Shown: positions 24,271-32,147 of the stretch, in pieces
Numbering within the stretch: position 1 is the stretch's first letter
Layout of the letters: each line of letters begins with the position of its first letter
NCBI GenBank assembly: GCA_019800895.1
Contig: JAHVKF010000003.1
Span: 186,001 to 250,000 of the forward strand
Reading direction: 5' to 3'
Origin: Halomonas denitrificans
GTDB lineage: Bacteria; Pseudomonadota; Gammaproteobacteria; Xanthomonadales; Wenzhouxiangellaceae
DNA: 64,000 nt
Notes under the pieces: generated by a model
Database searches by the model: none
The model's input: only the letters and a program-made list of their open reading frames with translations
What the model was told of the DNA's origin: nothing
Made by a program: the position numbers and the translations under genes

Positions 24271-24445
24271 GGCCTTCTGATTCGGTTCGGGCGTTCGGTC
24301 CGGTACGTTCCTCGCGTTCTTCGCTCCTTGCTCCTCTTCGTGCCGATCATTCAAGGGAATCTGGCCAGGGTTCGGAACGAAGCCACTGCCCGTCCACCGG
24401 ACACGCGTTACCATCGTGGACCGTTGTCGATGGAGTCCGCCCCGC

Positions 24446-24922
24446 ATGAACTACTGGTTGATGAAGTCCGAGCCGGACGTGTTCGGCATCGAGCACCTCA
24501 AGGCCTGCAAGGACAAGACCGAGCCCTGGGACGGAATCCGCAACTACCAGGCCCGGAACTTCATCCGGGACGACATGAAGAAGGGTGACAAGGTCTTCTT
24601 CTACCACTCGAACTGCACGACGCCGGGCATCGTCGGCATCGCGAAGGTGGCCTCGCAGCCGTATCCCGACCCGACCCAGTTCGATGCCGGCTCGAACTAT
24701 TTCGACCCGAAATCCGACCCGGACGATCCGCGCTGGGTGCTGGTCGACATCCAGCACGTGCGTGACCTGAAGCGAACCGTGACGCTCAAGGAAATGAAGG
24801 CGCGCGCCGATGAGTTCGGCGATTTCCAGTTGCTCGCCCGAGGCAACCGCCTGTCGATCCTTCCGGTGTCGAAAGACCAGTGGGACCAGGTCCTGAAAAT
24901 GGAAAAGGAGAACCCTGCATGA
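24446..24922 (+). CDS. EVE domain-containing protein
   Basis: A 158-residue single-domain protein of the EVE/thymocyte nuclear protein 1 family, related to PUA folds and thought to bind modified bases in nucleic acid. Conserved features are the start [24 protein letters not shown] near residue 28, DKVFFYHSN near 48, GIVGIAKV near 61 and the late [14 protein letters not shown]. Function in bacteria is unknown. It overlaps rpiA by four bases (ATGA at 24919-24922), which indicates co-transcription. Confidence 0.92.
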   Translation: MNYWLMKSEPDVFGIEHLKACKDKTEPWDGIRNYQARNFIRDDMKKGDKVFFYHSNCTTPGIVGIAKVASQPYPDPTQFDAGSNYFDPKSDPDDPRWVLVDIQHVRDLKRTVTLKEMKARADEFGDFQLLARGNRLSILPVSKDQWDQVLKMEKENPA

Positions 24923-25572
24923 GCCAGCAACGCCTGAAGATCGAAGTGGCCCGTGCCGCGCTGAAGCACGTCGAGGACGGCATGCTGCTCGGCGTCGGTA
25001 CCGGATCCACCGTCAATGCGTTCATCGACGAACTCGGTGCCAGCGGTATCCGCCTCGAGGGTGCCGTGTCCTCGTCCGAAGCGACGACCGGGAAGCTGAA
25101 GTCGATCGGCGTCGACGTGCTGGAACTGAATCGCACCGGCGACCTGGCGCTGTACATCGACGGCGCCGACGAGTTCGACGGCCATCGCCGACTGATCAAG
25201 GGCGGCGGCGGCGCGCTGACCCGCGAGAAGATCATCGCCGGCGCCAGCAAGCGCTTCGTGTGCATCGTCGATGCGAGCAAGAAGGTCGACGTGCTCGGCG
25301 AGTTTCCCCTGCCGGTGGAAGTCCTGCCGATGGCCCGGTCCTTCGTGGCCCGGCAGCTGATCAAGCTCGGCGGCCAGCCCGAGCTGCGCGAGGACTTCAC
25401 CACCGACAACGGCAACGTCATCCTCGACGTGCGCAACCTCGACCTCGTCGACCCGGTGCAGATGGAAACGAAGATCAACCAGGTCCCCGGCGTCGTCACC
25501 TGCGGCCTCTTCGCCCACCGCCCGGCCGATCTCGTCCTCATGGCCACCGAAAGCGGCATCGAGACGATCTGA
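24919..25572 (+). CDS. rpiA: Ribose-5-phosphate isomerase A
   Basis: A 217-residue enzyme interconverting ribose 5-phosphate and ribulose 5-phosphate in the pentose phosphate pathway. Conserved loops are [12 protein letters not shown] near residue 26, SSSEATT near 50, IDGADEFD near 83 with the catalytic Asp residues, [12 protein letters not shown] near 96 and the C-terminal [13 protein letters not shown]. Length equals E. coli RpiA (219 aa). It is coupled to the upstream EVE gene. Confidence 0.96.
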   Translation: MSQQRLKIEVARAALKHVEDGMLLGVGTGSTVNAFIDELGASGIRLEGAVSSSEATTGKLKSIGVDVLELNRTGDLALYIDGADEFDGHRRLIKGGGGALTREKIIAGASKRFVCIVDASKKVDVLGEFPLPVEVLPMARSFVARQLIKLGGQPELREDFTTDNGNVILDVRNLDLVDPVQMETKINQVPGVVTCGLFAHRPADLVLMATESGIETI

Positions 25573-25966
25573 GGCTCGGGCTTCGTTCGGCTTCGGTGCC
25601 TCGACCCTTTAGAGGATGGACGCAAAGGCGCGAAGGGGCGAAGGACGCAACGAGGATTCTGAATCTTTAAAACTGCGGAAAAGCGTTTTCTCGCGGAGAC
25701 GCAGAGACGCAGAGAACTTCAAAAAAATTGGAAGATATTCCAAACCCGTCGCCCCGGATCAAGTCCGGGGCAATGGGTTTGAGGCTCTCAACCATGCTTG
25801 CCGTTCTCTGCGCCTCCGCGTCTCTGCGCGAGAACGCCTTTTCCACGTTCTTTGCTTTACCGCTTTTCAACCATTTCTTGTTTTTTCTTCGCGCCCTTTG
25901 CTCCTTCGCGCCTTCGCGTCCATCCTCTAAAGGAACTTGCCGCAATAACCGCTATGAGCAAGGGCG
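25573..25966. other. Gene-free region, mostly one long palindrome
   Basis: The region between the rpiA stop and a small lipoprotein gene on the other strand consists almost entirely of the inverted-repeat element at 25608-25931. Its left flank (GGGCTTCGTTCGGCTTCGGT) resembles the sequence following ettA at 38222, suggesting a remnant there. No gene seen. Confidence 0.7.
25608..25931. repeat. Long nested palindromic element A1
   Basis: The left end TTTAGAGGATGGACGCAAAG-GCGCGAAGG is inverted at the right end (CTTCGCGCCTTCGCGTCCAT-CCTCTAAAG). A second, inner pair follows: CGTTTTCTCGCGGAGACGCA-GAGACGCAGAG on the left and CTCTGCGCCTCCGCGTCTCT-GCGCGAGAACG on the right. At the centre is a third palindrome, CCCCGGATCAAGTCCGGGG. 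No coding frame. Confidence 0.85.
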
Positions 25967-26185
25967 CTAGCCGCCGATGCGGGGGTGGTTGCATTCGGCG
26001 AGGCGCTGGGCTTCGTCGGGGCGGTTCTGGGCCCGCTGCTGGCACTCGATCATCTCGAGGCTTCGCGCGCTGTCCTCGTCGAGCGGGGGCGGGCCCTGGG
26101 TGTCGGTGGCGGCACAGGCGGTCAGCAGCAGGACCAGTGCCGCCAGGGCGGCGGCACCGGAAAGGGTGCGGGTCGGGTCAGTCAC
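25967..26185 (-). CDS. Small predicted lipoprotein
   Basis: A 72-residue protein with a signal peptide ending in the lipobox LLLTAC, so Cys24 should be lipid-modified. The mature part is short, polar and has two Cys residues (IECQQRA and AECNHPR). I recognise no family. The start at 26185 overlaps the end of the coiled-coil gene upstream by eight bases, so the two form a small operon. Confidence 0.7.
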   Translation of the reverse strand: MTDPTRTLSGAAALAALVLLLTACAATDTQGPPPLDEDSARSLEMIECQQRAQNRPDEAQRLAECNHPRIGG

Positions 26186-26468
26186 GAAAGCGGTCCCTGG
26201 CTCGCTTCAGGCCCTCGGAGAGATGGTCCCAGGCCGATTCGGCGCCGTGCTTCACTTCGTCCCAGGCGTCGTCGCTGGCATCTCGAAGTTCGCGCAGCTT
26301 GCTCTTCAGGCCGTCGCGCCGCTGGCGCAGTTCGTCGACCTGGTCCTCGTAGTTCATCCGCGCATCGGCGTGGGCACGCCGGGCCCTGGCCTCGTACTTG
26401 TCGATCTCGGCATTGGCCTCGTCGAGCCGGGCCTTGATCTTGTCGATCCATGCGTCGCGTTTGGACAT
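26178..26468 (-). CDS. Small coiled-coil protein
   Basis: A 96-residue, highly charged, almost fully helical protein (KIKARLDEANAEIDKYEARA... DQVDELRQRR). The C-terminal part has amphipathic 11-residue-like periodicity (AWDEVKHGAESAWDHLSEGL). Small proteins of this type occur widely in proteobacteria as uncharacterised coiled-coil proteins. Its ATG at 26468 is preceded by GGAGGCAGGAG, a strong ribosome site. It is followed with overlap by the lipoprotein gene. Confidence 0.75.
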   Translation of the reverse strand: MSKRDAWIDKIKARLDEANAEIDKYEARARRAHADARMNYEDQVDELRQRRDGLKSKLRELRDASDDAWDEVKHGAESAWDHLSEGLKRARDRFRD

Positions 26469-26513
26469 CTCCTGCCTCCAGCGAAGGGACGGACTCCGAG
26501 TCTAGCGTGGCCT

Positions 26514-27680
26514 TCAGACCGCGGCCAGTGCCGTCTTTAGGTCGCCGATCAGGTCGTCGATGTCCTCGATGCCCACCGACAGGCGGATCAGCGAATCGGT
26601 AATGCCCAGCTCCTCGCGCCGATCCTTCGGCACGGTGCCGTGGGTCATGATCGCCGGGTGGTTGACCAGGCTCTCGACGCCGCCGAGCGATTCGGCCAGG
26701 GCGAACAGGCGGGTGTTCTCGAGAAACCGTCGAGCGGTCGGCAGGTCGCTTTGCAGATCGAAGCTGACCATGCCGCCGAAGCCGGCCATCTGGCGCTCTG
26801 CGAGCTTCTTCTGCGGGTGGCTGTCGAGGCCGGGGTAGATCACCTTGCCGACCTTGGGCTGTTCGACCAGCCACTCGGCGATCCGCTGGGCGTTCTCGCA
26901 GTGCGCCTTCATGCGCAGCGCCAGCGTCTTTGCCCCGCGCATGGCCAGCCAGGCGTCGAACGCGCCCTGGACGCCGCCGGCGGAATTCTGCAGGAAGCCG
27001 ATCTGCTCGGCGAGGTCGTCGTCCTTGACCACCAGCGCGCCCCCGACCATGTCCGAGTGGCCGTTGAGGTACTTGGTGACCGAGTGCAGCACGATATCGG
27101 CACCCAATGCGATCGGACGTTGCAGCATCGGCGTGGCGAAGGTGTTGTCGACCACCAGCTTGCAGTCGTGGCGGTGGGCCAGCTCGGCCATCCTGGCGAT
27201 GTCCACCAGCTGCAGCATCGGGTTGGTCGGGGTCTCGACCCAGATCATCTTCGTCCGGTCGGTGATCGCGGCTGCGGCAGCGTCGGGATCGCCCAGGTCG
27301 GCGAAGGTGAAGTCCAGCCCCGAGGAGCGCCGGCGGACACGCTCGAACAGGCGCCATGTGCCGCCGTAGAGGTCGTGCATGGCGACCACGTGGTCGCCCG
27401 GCTCGAGCAGGTGCATCAGCGTATCGACCGCGGCCATGCCGGAAGCGAACGCGAAGCCGGCCGCGCCGCCTTCGAGATCGGCGATGCAGGCTTCCCAGGC
27501 CTTGCGGGTCGGGTTATGGGTCCGCGAGTACTCGTAGCCCTGGTGGTCACCGGGAGAGGACTGCACGTAGGTGCTGGTGGTGTAGATCGGCGTCATGATC
27601 GCGCCGGTCGACGGGTCCGGCGTCTGGCCGGCGTGGATCACGCGGGTCGCGAGCTTGTCGTGCGTGCTGTTCTGGGACAT
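26514..27680 (-). CDS. PLP-dependent trans-sulfuration enzyme (cystathionine gamma-synthase/lyase type)
   Basis: A 388-residue Cys/Met metabolism PLP enzyme. YSRTHNPTR near residue 50 and SGMAAVDTL near 79 form the cofactor pocket, VDNTFATP near 178 includes the PLP-binding Asp, and SVTKYLNGHSD near 203 contains the Schiff-base Lys. The enzyme either makes cystathionine from an activated homoserine and cysteine (MetB) or cleaves cystathionine (gamma-lyase); the two are hard to separate by sequence. No met neighbour helps. The start at 27680 gives a standard N-terminus (TRVIHAGQTPDPSTGA). Confidence 0.9.
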   Translation of the reverse strand: MSQNSTHDKLATRVIHAGQTPDPSTGAIMTPIYTTSTYVQSSPGDHQGYEYSRTHNPTRKAWEACIADLEGGAAGFAFASGMAAVDTLMHLLEPGDHVVAMHDLYGGTWRLFERVRRRSSGLDFTFADLGDPDAAAAAITDRTKMIWVETPTNPMLQLVDIARMAELAHRHDCKLVVDNTFATPMLQRPIALGADIVLHSVTKYLNGHSDMVGGALVVKDDDLAEQIGFLQNSAGGVQGAFDAWLAMRGAKTLALRMKAHCENAQRIAEWLVEQPKVGKVIYPGLDSHPQKKLAERQMAGFGGMVSFDLQSDLPTARRFLENTRLFALAESLGGVESLVNHPAIMTHGTVPKDRREELGITDSLIRLSVGIEDIDDLIGDLKTALAAV

Positions 27681-27789
27681 GGAAAACTCGGCGTTGAGAG
27701 GCAGCCGAGTATCGTACTGGATCGGCGTCGAACGGGCGACGCCGATCCTTTACCGGACCTCGAGGGCCGGTGCGCCGGGCAGGAGTTGC

Positions 27790-28605
27790 CTAGCGGCAGA
27801 ACGGAGGCGGGTTGGGCCGCTGGCACGCAGGGTGATTGCTACCGCCACCCGAGCCACCCGAGCCACCCGAGCCACCCGAGCCACCCGAGCCACCCGAGCC
27901 ACCCGAGCCACCCGAGCCACCCGAGCCACCCGAGCCACCCGAGCCACCCGAGCCACCCGAGCCACCCGAGCCACCCGAGCCACCCGAGCCACCCGAGCCA
28001 CCCGAGCCGCCCGAGCCGCCCGAGCCGCCCGAGCCGCCCGAGCCGCCCGAGCCGCCCGCGCCGCCCGCGCCGCCCGAGCCACCCGGGCCACCCGAGCCAC
28101 CCGAGCCACCCGAGCCACCCGAGCCACCCGAGCCACCCGAACCGCCCGAACCGCCCGGTGCGGCGGTTCCCTGTTCACGGCATCCGCCCGGCACGTGCGC
28201 CGGGTCACCCGAGACCAGCTGGCAGTTCCAGTCGATCCCGGAAAAGGCATTCTCGAAGTTCAGTCGGAACTGGACGACGGGGTCGATGGTCGCCCCGGTG
28301 TTCTGCGTTTCGATCACGACCGAGCCGTCGCCGGCAACGCGGACATCCGCGCAGTTCTCGGTGGCGGTAAAGGAAAAACCCGCCTCGTCGGACCCGGTCG
28401 GTGCGCGGCCCCGGCGCGTTGCCACATCGGCCACCGCGGCCTGCGCGGGGCCGGCCAGGCCCAGGCATTCCGAGACCTTGGCGCGGATCGAGTAGTTGGT
28501 GTAGCTCGGCACCGCGATGCCGAGCAGGATCGCGATCACGCCGACCACGACCATGAGTTCGATCAGGGTGAACCCCCGAACGGACGAAGACGATGGATGC
28601 TGCAT
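27790..28605 (-). CDS. Type IV pilin-like protein with long Gly-Gly-Ser C-terminal tail
   Basis: A 271-residue prepilin. A short basic leader is cut at G/FTLIELMVVVGVIA by prepilin peptidase, with the essential Glu5 present. The globular part (about residues 35-145) has Cys residues in SECLG, ENCAD, WNCQL and GGCRE that can form disulfides as in PilA/PilE proteins. From about residue 150 a tail of some 105 residues consists of (Gly-Gly-Ser) units with a few Pro or Ala replacements, ending in NHPACQRPNPPPFCR with two more Cys. A pilin normally ends near residue 150. AAGGGG lies eight bases before the ATG. No other pilus genes are nearby. Confidence 0.85.
   Translation of the reverse strand: MQHPSSSSVRGFTLIELMVVVGVIAILLGIAVPSYTNYSIRAKVSECLGLAGPAQAAVADVATRRGRAPTGSDEAGFSFTATENCADVRVAGDGSVVIETQNTGATIDPVVQFRLNFENAFSGIDWNCQLVSGDPAHVPGGCREQGTAAPGGSGGSGGSGGSGGSGGSGGSGGPGGSGGAGGAGGSGGSGGSGGSGGSGGSGGSGGSGGSGGSGGSGGSGGSGGSGGSGGSGGSGGSGGSGGSGGSGGSGGSGGGSNHPACQRPNPPPFCR
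27844..28158. repeat. 9 bp tandem repeat, 35 units, coding for (Gly-Gly-Ser)n
   Basis: Unit GCCACCCGA on the + strand (TCGGGTGGC, Ser-Gly-Gly, on the coding strand). The first 18 units (27844-28005) are identical; units after that vary at third positions and a few at the Ser codon (GCCGCCCGC giving Ala, GCCACCCGG giving Pro). All 35 are in frame with the pilin gene. Confidence 0.95.
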
Positions 28606-28657
28606 GCTGGAACCCCTTGGCGGATCGAACCGCAGATTGAATCTCTGCGGCGATCAA

Positions 28658-28673
28658 TGCAAGTTGCGTTCCA
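28658..28673 (-). promoter_or_regulatory. Sigma-54-type promoter of the pilin gene
   Basis: Read on the minus strand the site is TGGAACGCAACTTGCA, matching TGGCAC-N5-TTGCA with the invariant GG and GC exactly ten bases apart. Transcription would begin near 28648, leaving an untranslated leader of about 42 nt that starts with a hairpin (CCGCAGA / TCTGCGG, 28630-28650). Pilin genes are classic RpoN/PilR targets. Confidence 0.75.
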
Positions 28674-28763
28674 GCGCATCCCTGCCGGGCACGAAAGCGC
28701 TGCACGGGCCGTGGTTTCCAGCGGACGTGCGCGCGCGGAGCGCGCCCCGACCGACGCTGAGCG

Positions 28764-29363
28764 TCAGCGTTTGACGCCGTGGCGCTCCCCGGTCCACCCG
28801 CCCCGGTCGAGGAGTCGCTCGCCGAGCTCGCGCGGCGCATCCTCGAGGTCCGTGGCCATGGAATCGTTCCAGCGGTTCAGGAAGCCGTACAGGCAGATCG
28901 CACCGAGCATCTCGACGATCTGGTCCTCGCTCCAGTGCTTCCGCAGCCGTTCCATCAGTTCGGCGTCGACGCCGTTCGGCACGCTGCCGGCCGCGAGCGC
29001 GAAGTCCAGTGCGGCGCGCTCGGCATCGCTGTAGAGCTCGCTGCTCTGGTAGTCCCAGATCGCGTCGAGCTTTTCCTGCGACAGGCCGCTGATGCCGGCG
29101 GCGATCAGGGAATGCGCCTCGCAGTACTGGCAGCCGGCCGCGCGGCTGGCGAAGTGCGCAAGAAGGCGTTTGGTGGCCGGGTCGACCGCGCCCTCCGGGT
29201 CCATGACGGCCGAGGTCAATACGCCGAAGGCCTTCACGATTTCGGGCCGGCGCTGCATCGTCAGCAGGCTGTTCGGCACGAAACCCAGGATGTCGGCGAA
29301 GTGGTCGAAGGTCTCGGCCAGCTCGGGGGTGGTCTCGGGGGGCAGCGGTTCCATGAAAGCCAT
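28764..29363 (-). CDS. Carboxymuconolactone decarboxylase/AhpD-like peroxidase-related protein
   Basis: A 199-residue protein of the CMD/AhpD fold. The redox motif Cys-x-x-Cys followed by His appears as GCQYCEAHSLIAA near residue 79, as in alkylhydroperoxidase-like members. The N-terminal part (LGFVPNSLLTMQRRPEIV) is also typical of peroxidase-related CMD proteins. It may reduce peroxides with a partner thiol system; the natural substrate is unknown. It stands alone, between the pilin promoter and a divergent DUF456 gene. Confidence 0.85.
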   Translation of the reverse strand: MAFMEPLPPETTPELAETFDHFADILGFVPNSLLTMQRRPEIVKAFGVLTSAVMDPEGAVDPATKRLLAHFASRAAGCQYCEAHSLIAAGISGLSQEKLDAIWDYQSSELYSDAERAALDFALAAGSVPNGVDAELMERLRKHWSEDQIVEMLGAICLYGFLNRWNDSMATDLEDAPRELGERLLDRGGWTGERHGVKR

Positions 29364-29443
29364 GCGTGGTCTCCGTCGGCGTGATTCGATTCGGGTCGGT
29401 CAGGATGCGAGAATGGACCCGGGTTTGCAATGGAAGCGGTCCA

Positions 29444-29959
29444 ATGATCGACGCACTGGTTGAATGGCTGGCGCAGGGCGGTGTCTGGTTCGGCTGGCTG
29501 GTCGCCGTCGTGCTGGTGCTGGTCGGGGTGGCCGGGGCCATCCTGCCGGCGCTTCCGGGCACGCCGCTGGTGCTCGGCGGACTGGTGTTGATGGCCTGGC
29601 TGGACGACTTCGCCCACGTCGGCGCCGGCACGCTGCTGTGGCTGACCCTGCTCACGATCCTCTCGATACTGGTCGACTTCATCGCCACCGCGGAGGGGGC
29701 ACGCCGCTTCGGCGCCGGCCGCGGCGCGATCCTCGGCGCCACCCTGGGCGTACTGGTCGGGATCTTCTTCGGTCTGCCCGGCCTGCTGCTCGGCCCGTTC
29801 GTCGGCGCCGTCCTCGGTCACCTGGCGGGCCGCGCGCGGGTCGACGACTCCCTCCGCGCCGGCGTCGGCGCCAGCGTCGGCGTCCTCGTCGGCACCCTGG
29901 CCAAGGTCGTCATCAGCGTGGTCATGATCCTCTGGTTCGCCCTCGCCTGGTGGTTCTAG
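29444..29959 (+). CDS. DUF456 domain-containing membrane protein
   Basis: A 171-residue inner-membrane protein with four or five hydrophobic segments and the glycine-rich loops of DUF456 (GVAGAILPALPGTPLVLGG near residue 26, GAILGATLGVLVGIFFGLPG near 96, GPFVGAVLGHL near 118). Function of the family is unknown. The ATG at 29444 removes a non-hydrophobic upstream extension. Confidence 0.9.
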   Translation: MIDALVEWLAQGGVWFGWLVAVVLVLVGVAGAILPALPGTPLVLGGLVLMAWLDDFAHVGAGTLLWLTLLTILSILVDFIATAEGARRFGAGRGAILGATLGVLVGIFFGLPGLLLGPFVGAVLGHLAGRARVDDSLRAGVGASVGVLVGTLAKVVISVVMILWFALAWWF

Positions 29960-30467
29960 CTCTCGCGACGTACCGGACGTCGTGCCATGTTCCTAGAGGA
30001 TGGACGCGAAGGCGCGAAGGAGCGAAGAAACGCGAAGGAAAAGCCTTAAAGTGGATTAGAAAAGCGATCTCGCGCAGTGAAACAAAGGCGCAGAGAGAAA
30101 GAACGGAAAACAGGGTTCGGGTTTCAGGTTTCAGGAAAAGCCAGAACCTACAACCAACAACCAACAACAAGCGTTCTGTTTTCTCGCAGAGGCGCGGAGA
30201 CGCAGGGAAAGACAGTGCGGGTATCGAGGCGCTGGAGTTTCGTCACGAGGTCCCGGGTTCCGGCTTCGCCGGCCCCGGGATGACGGAGTCATTGATGAAT
30301 CGGGAGCCTGTCCGAGTCTGTACCGATTTCCGCGTCCCTGCGAGAAATCGCTTCTGACCCTCTTCGGTTCCTGCTTTTCTCTGGCCCCTGATTTTTTCGC
30401 TTCTCGTTTCTTTGCGTTCCTTCGCTCCTTCGCGCCGTTGCGTCCATCCTCCAAACGACACCAGCCG
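29960..30467. other. Gene-free region, mostly one long palindrome
   Basis: About 500 bases between the DUF456 gene and the hydrolase gene that converges on it. It is filled by inverted-repeat element A2 (29993-30455). No gene is seen. Confidence 0.7.
29993..30455. repeat. Long nested palindromic element A2
   Basis: Outer arms CTAGAGGATGGACGCGAAGG-CGCGAAGG and CCTTCGCTCCTTCGCGCCGT-TGCGTCCATCCTCC are inverted copies of each other and match A1. Inner arms include TCGCGCAGTGAAACAAAGGC-GCAGAG and TTTCTCGCAGAGGCGCGGAG-ACGCAG. A further G+C palindrome (CCCGGGTTCCGGCTTCGCCG-GCCCCGGGATGACGGAG) lies inside. Longer than A1 by about 140 bases. Confidence 0.8.
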
Positions 30468-31112
30468 TTAACCTCGTTCGAAGAACCCGTGCTCGAGGAA
30501 GTGGGCGACGGCGTCGGCGACGGTGGGGGAGAGGACGAGGCCGGTGTGGGAGACGGGCAGAAGGAGCCGGTCGGTTTCGCCCTCCAGTCGGGTTTCCGCC
30601 TCGGCCACGGTGCCGTCGTGGGGGCACGGCAAGGAGGCGATGAGGCGGCCGGCGCCCAGCCCCTGCTTACCGGCCACGATGCCGACCTCCCAGCCGGCCG
30701 GGGCACGTCGCCCTCCCGTCTCCAGCGGGCCGGCGGCGCGACCGACCAGCCGCTTCAGCGGACCGAGTCGCCCGAGCCGGTGCGCGACCGATGAGCCGTT
30801 GACCGGGCTGCCCAGCAGCACGAGGCGAGCCGGGCGGATGTCGAATCGCTCGATCGCGTGCAAGGCAACCAGGCCACCCAGGCTGTGTCCGACCAGGTGG
30901 ACGGGCCCGTCATGAGCCCGGTCGTCGGCCAGCAGCCGTTTCAGGTACGACGCCAGCGCCTCGGCATTGGCGTCGATCGAACGGCGGACGGTGGGGTAGC
31001 CGAATCGGTGAATGCACCGACCCCGGGACTGCAGACGCGAGGCCATCGGCTTCAGGCTGATTCGCCCGTACCAGAGGCCGTGGATCAGGACGACGTGAGC
31101 GGTTCCGGGCAT
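30468..31112 (-). CDS. Alpha/beta hydrolase, lipase-like
   Basis: A 214-residue alpha/beta hydrolase starting directly with the HVVLIHGLWYG oxyanion-hole strand. The nucleophile Ser is in HLVGHSLGGLVAL near residue 75. The acid is probably the Asp of PCPHDGTV near 163 and the His that of VSHTGLVLS near 189. Proteins of this short PGAP1/triacylglycerol lipase-like type act on ester bonds of lipids; there is no signal peptide. Substrate unknown. Confidence 0.85.
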   Translation of the reverse strand: MPGTAHVVLIHGLWYGRISLKPMASRLQSRGRCIHRFGYPTVRRSIDANAEALASYLKRLLADDRAHDGPVHLVGHSLGGLVALHAIERFDIRPARLVLLGSPVNGSSVAHRLGRLGPLKRLVGRAAGPLETGGRRAPAGWEVGIVAGKQGLGAGRLIASLPCPHDGTVAEAETRLEGETDRLLLPVSHTGLVLSPTVADAVAHFLEHGFFERG

Positions 31113-31198
31113 CGATCGGGCGCGCGTTCAGGGAAGACGGTGGCTCCAGCCTAGCAGGCCGATGGCAGTCTGCCGGAACGCAGTCTTCCGGAACGAAG

Positions 31199-31226
31199 AA
31201 GGCCGCGCGGGGCGCGGCCGTTTTCA
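31199..31226 (-). terminator. Rho-independent terminator downstream of the DUF4397 gene
   Basis: The stem GGCCGCGC/GCGCGGCC, followed on the minus strand by TTCTTCG and flanked on the other side by AAAACG, lies 28 bases beyond the stop at 31254. The T-rich run on each strand suggests it can work in both directions. Confidence 0.65.
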
Positions 31227-31253
31227 GATGCAATGGCGTTGCCCGTCGGGCGA

Positions 31254-32072
31254 TCAGGCCAGGCGACGCACTGCCAGACCGGCGAGCACGAGGATCAGCA
31301 GCGCCAGGCCCCAGGGGTCGAGCACCGGGATGGGTTCGTAGGGAAAATCGAGCGGCAGTGCGGCCGAGGTGCCGTCGGCGAAGACCGCGGTCACGCCCAG
31401 CGGCTGGTTCGAGCCGTCGCCGACCGCGAAGACGGAAATCACATCGCCGTCGTTCAGGCGCACGGGCTCCGGGTCGATCAACTCGGTCGATCCGTCCGGC
31501 GTGGCGATCACCAGGTCGTACACGCCGGCCGGCAACTCCAGATAGCCGGAGTCGGCACCGTAGGGCACGTTGGTCAGGCCGGCGACGACGGTTCCGTCCT
31601 GCAGACGGATCGAGACTTCGGTCGCCGCCGAGGTGTCGGCGAACGGTGCGGTGTGGACGATGCGCAGCTTCGCGTTGCCGGCCGCCGGTGCGGACAGGTC
31701 GTCGACGAGCGGCAGCAGCGCCAGCGGCTGGTTGGCCCCGTCGCCGATCGCGGCGACGGTGTAGTCGGTGTCGGCCGCCAGGTCCGGCGAGGCGGTGATC
31801 GCGACGGGACCGCCCGGCGGCGTGCGCACGTCGACCTGGGTCACGCCGGGCGCCGTGCCGGCGGGCGTCAGGGTCAGGTAGCCGGAGGTCTGGTTGAACT
31901 CGACACCGGTCAGGACTTCGGTGCCGTCGACATCGACCGAGACTGCGGTGTCGGACAGGTCGGGCGCGAACGGGGCGAGATGCGCCACGTTGACACGGGT
32001 CTGGGCCTGGGCGCCGGCGGCGAGCATCAGAGCCGCTCCGGCGGCGGCGATCGAACGGGCAAATGGCTTCAT
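31254..32072 (-). CDS. Exported DUF4397 repeat protein with IPTL-CTERM sorting signal
   Basis: A 272-residue protein with signal peptide MKPFARSIAAAGAALMLAAG-AQAQ, then two DUF4397-like repeats, each beginning with a conserved VAHLAPFAPD or IVHTAPFADT and containing V.G...V.YG..SGY.EL and a IGDGxNQPL end motif. The C-terminus has PIPVLDPWGLALLILVLAGL-AVRRLA, matching the IPTLxxWG-CTERM sorting domain (motif, hydrophobic helix, basic end) recognised by exosortase H in other species. The mature protein would therefore be processed and anchored or released at the cell surface. Function unknown. The ATG at 32072 is chosen because it begins the signal peptide. Confidence 0.87.
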   Translation of the reverse strand: MKPFARSIAAAGAALMLAAGAQAQTRVNVAHLAPFAPDLSDTAVSVDVDGTEVLTGVEFNQTSGYLTLTPAGTAPGVTQVDVRTPPGGPVAITASPDLAADTDYTVAAIGDGANQPLALLPLVDDLSAPAAGNAKLRIVHTAPFADTSAATEVSIRLQDGTVVAGLTNVPYGADSGYLELPAGVYDLVIATPDGSTELIDPEPVRLNDGDVISVFAVGDGSNQPLGVTAVFADGTSAALPLDFPYEPIPVLDPWGLALLILVLAGLAVRRLA

Positions 32073-32147
32073 CGGGGTCTCCACGCAAGCTTGAGTTCGT
32101 TGGGAACGCGAGCATGGAGAATCGCCGCCGAGCGTGAATCCCGCGGC

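Larger units (their letters stand above)
23860..24445. other. Gene-free region: nested palindrome with REP-like centre
   Basis: About 590 bases between fau and the EVE gene. The left end (about 23895-23935, GATGATGGGCGCGAAGACGC and GAAGACGCGAAGG) and the right end (about 24305-24357, CCTCGCGTTCTTCGCTCC and GATCATTCAAGG) are imperfect inverted copies of the arms of the long palindromes at 25.6, 30.0 and 39.0 kb. The centre is occupied by REP-like elements. No protein-like frame. Confidence 0.6.

Noticed and set aside
25573-25610. Rho-independent terminator directly after rpiA (GAGGC...GCCTC)
   Set aside because: The stem is only five base pairs with a long imperfect loop and no T-run; the sequence is better explained as flank of the A1 palindrome.
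27836-28495. Alternative readings of the pilin repeat as (Pro-Glu-Pro)n or (Ala-Thr-Arg)n proteins
   Set aside because: A 9 bp repeat is open in all frames. Only the minus-strand frame has a prepilin leader, ribosome site and a sigma-54 promoter.
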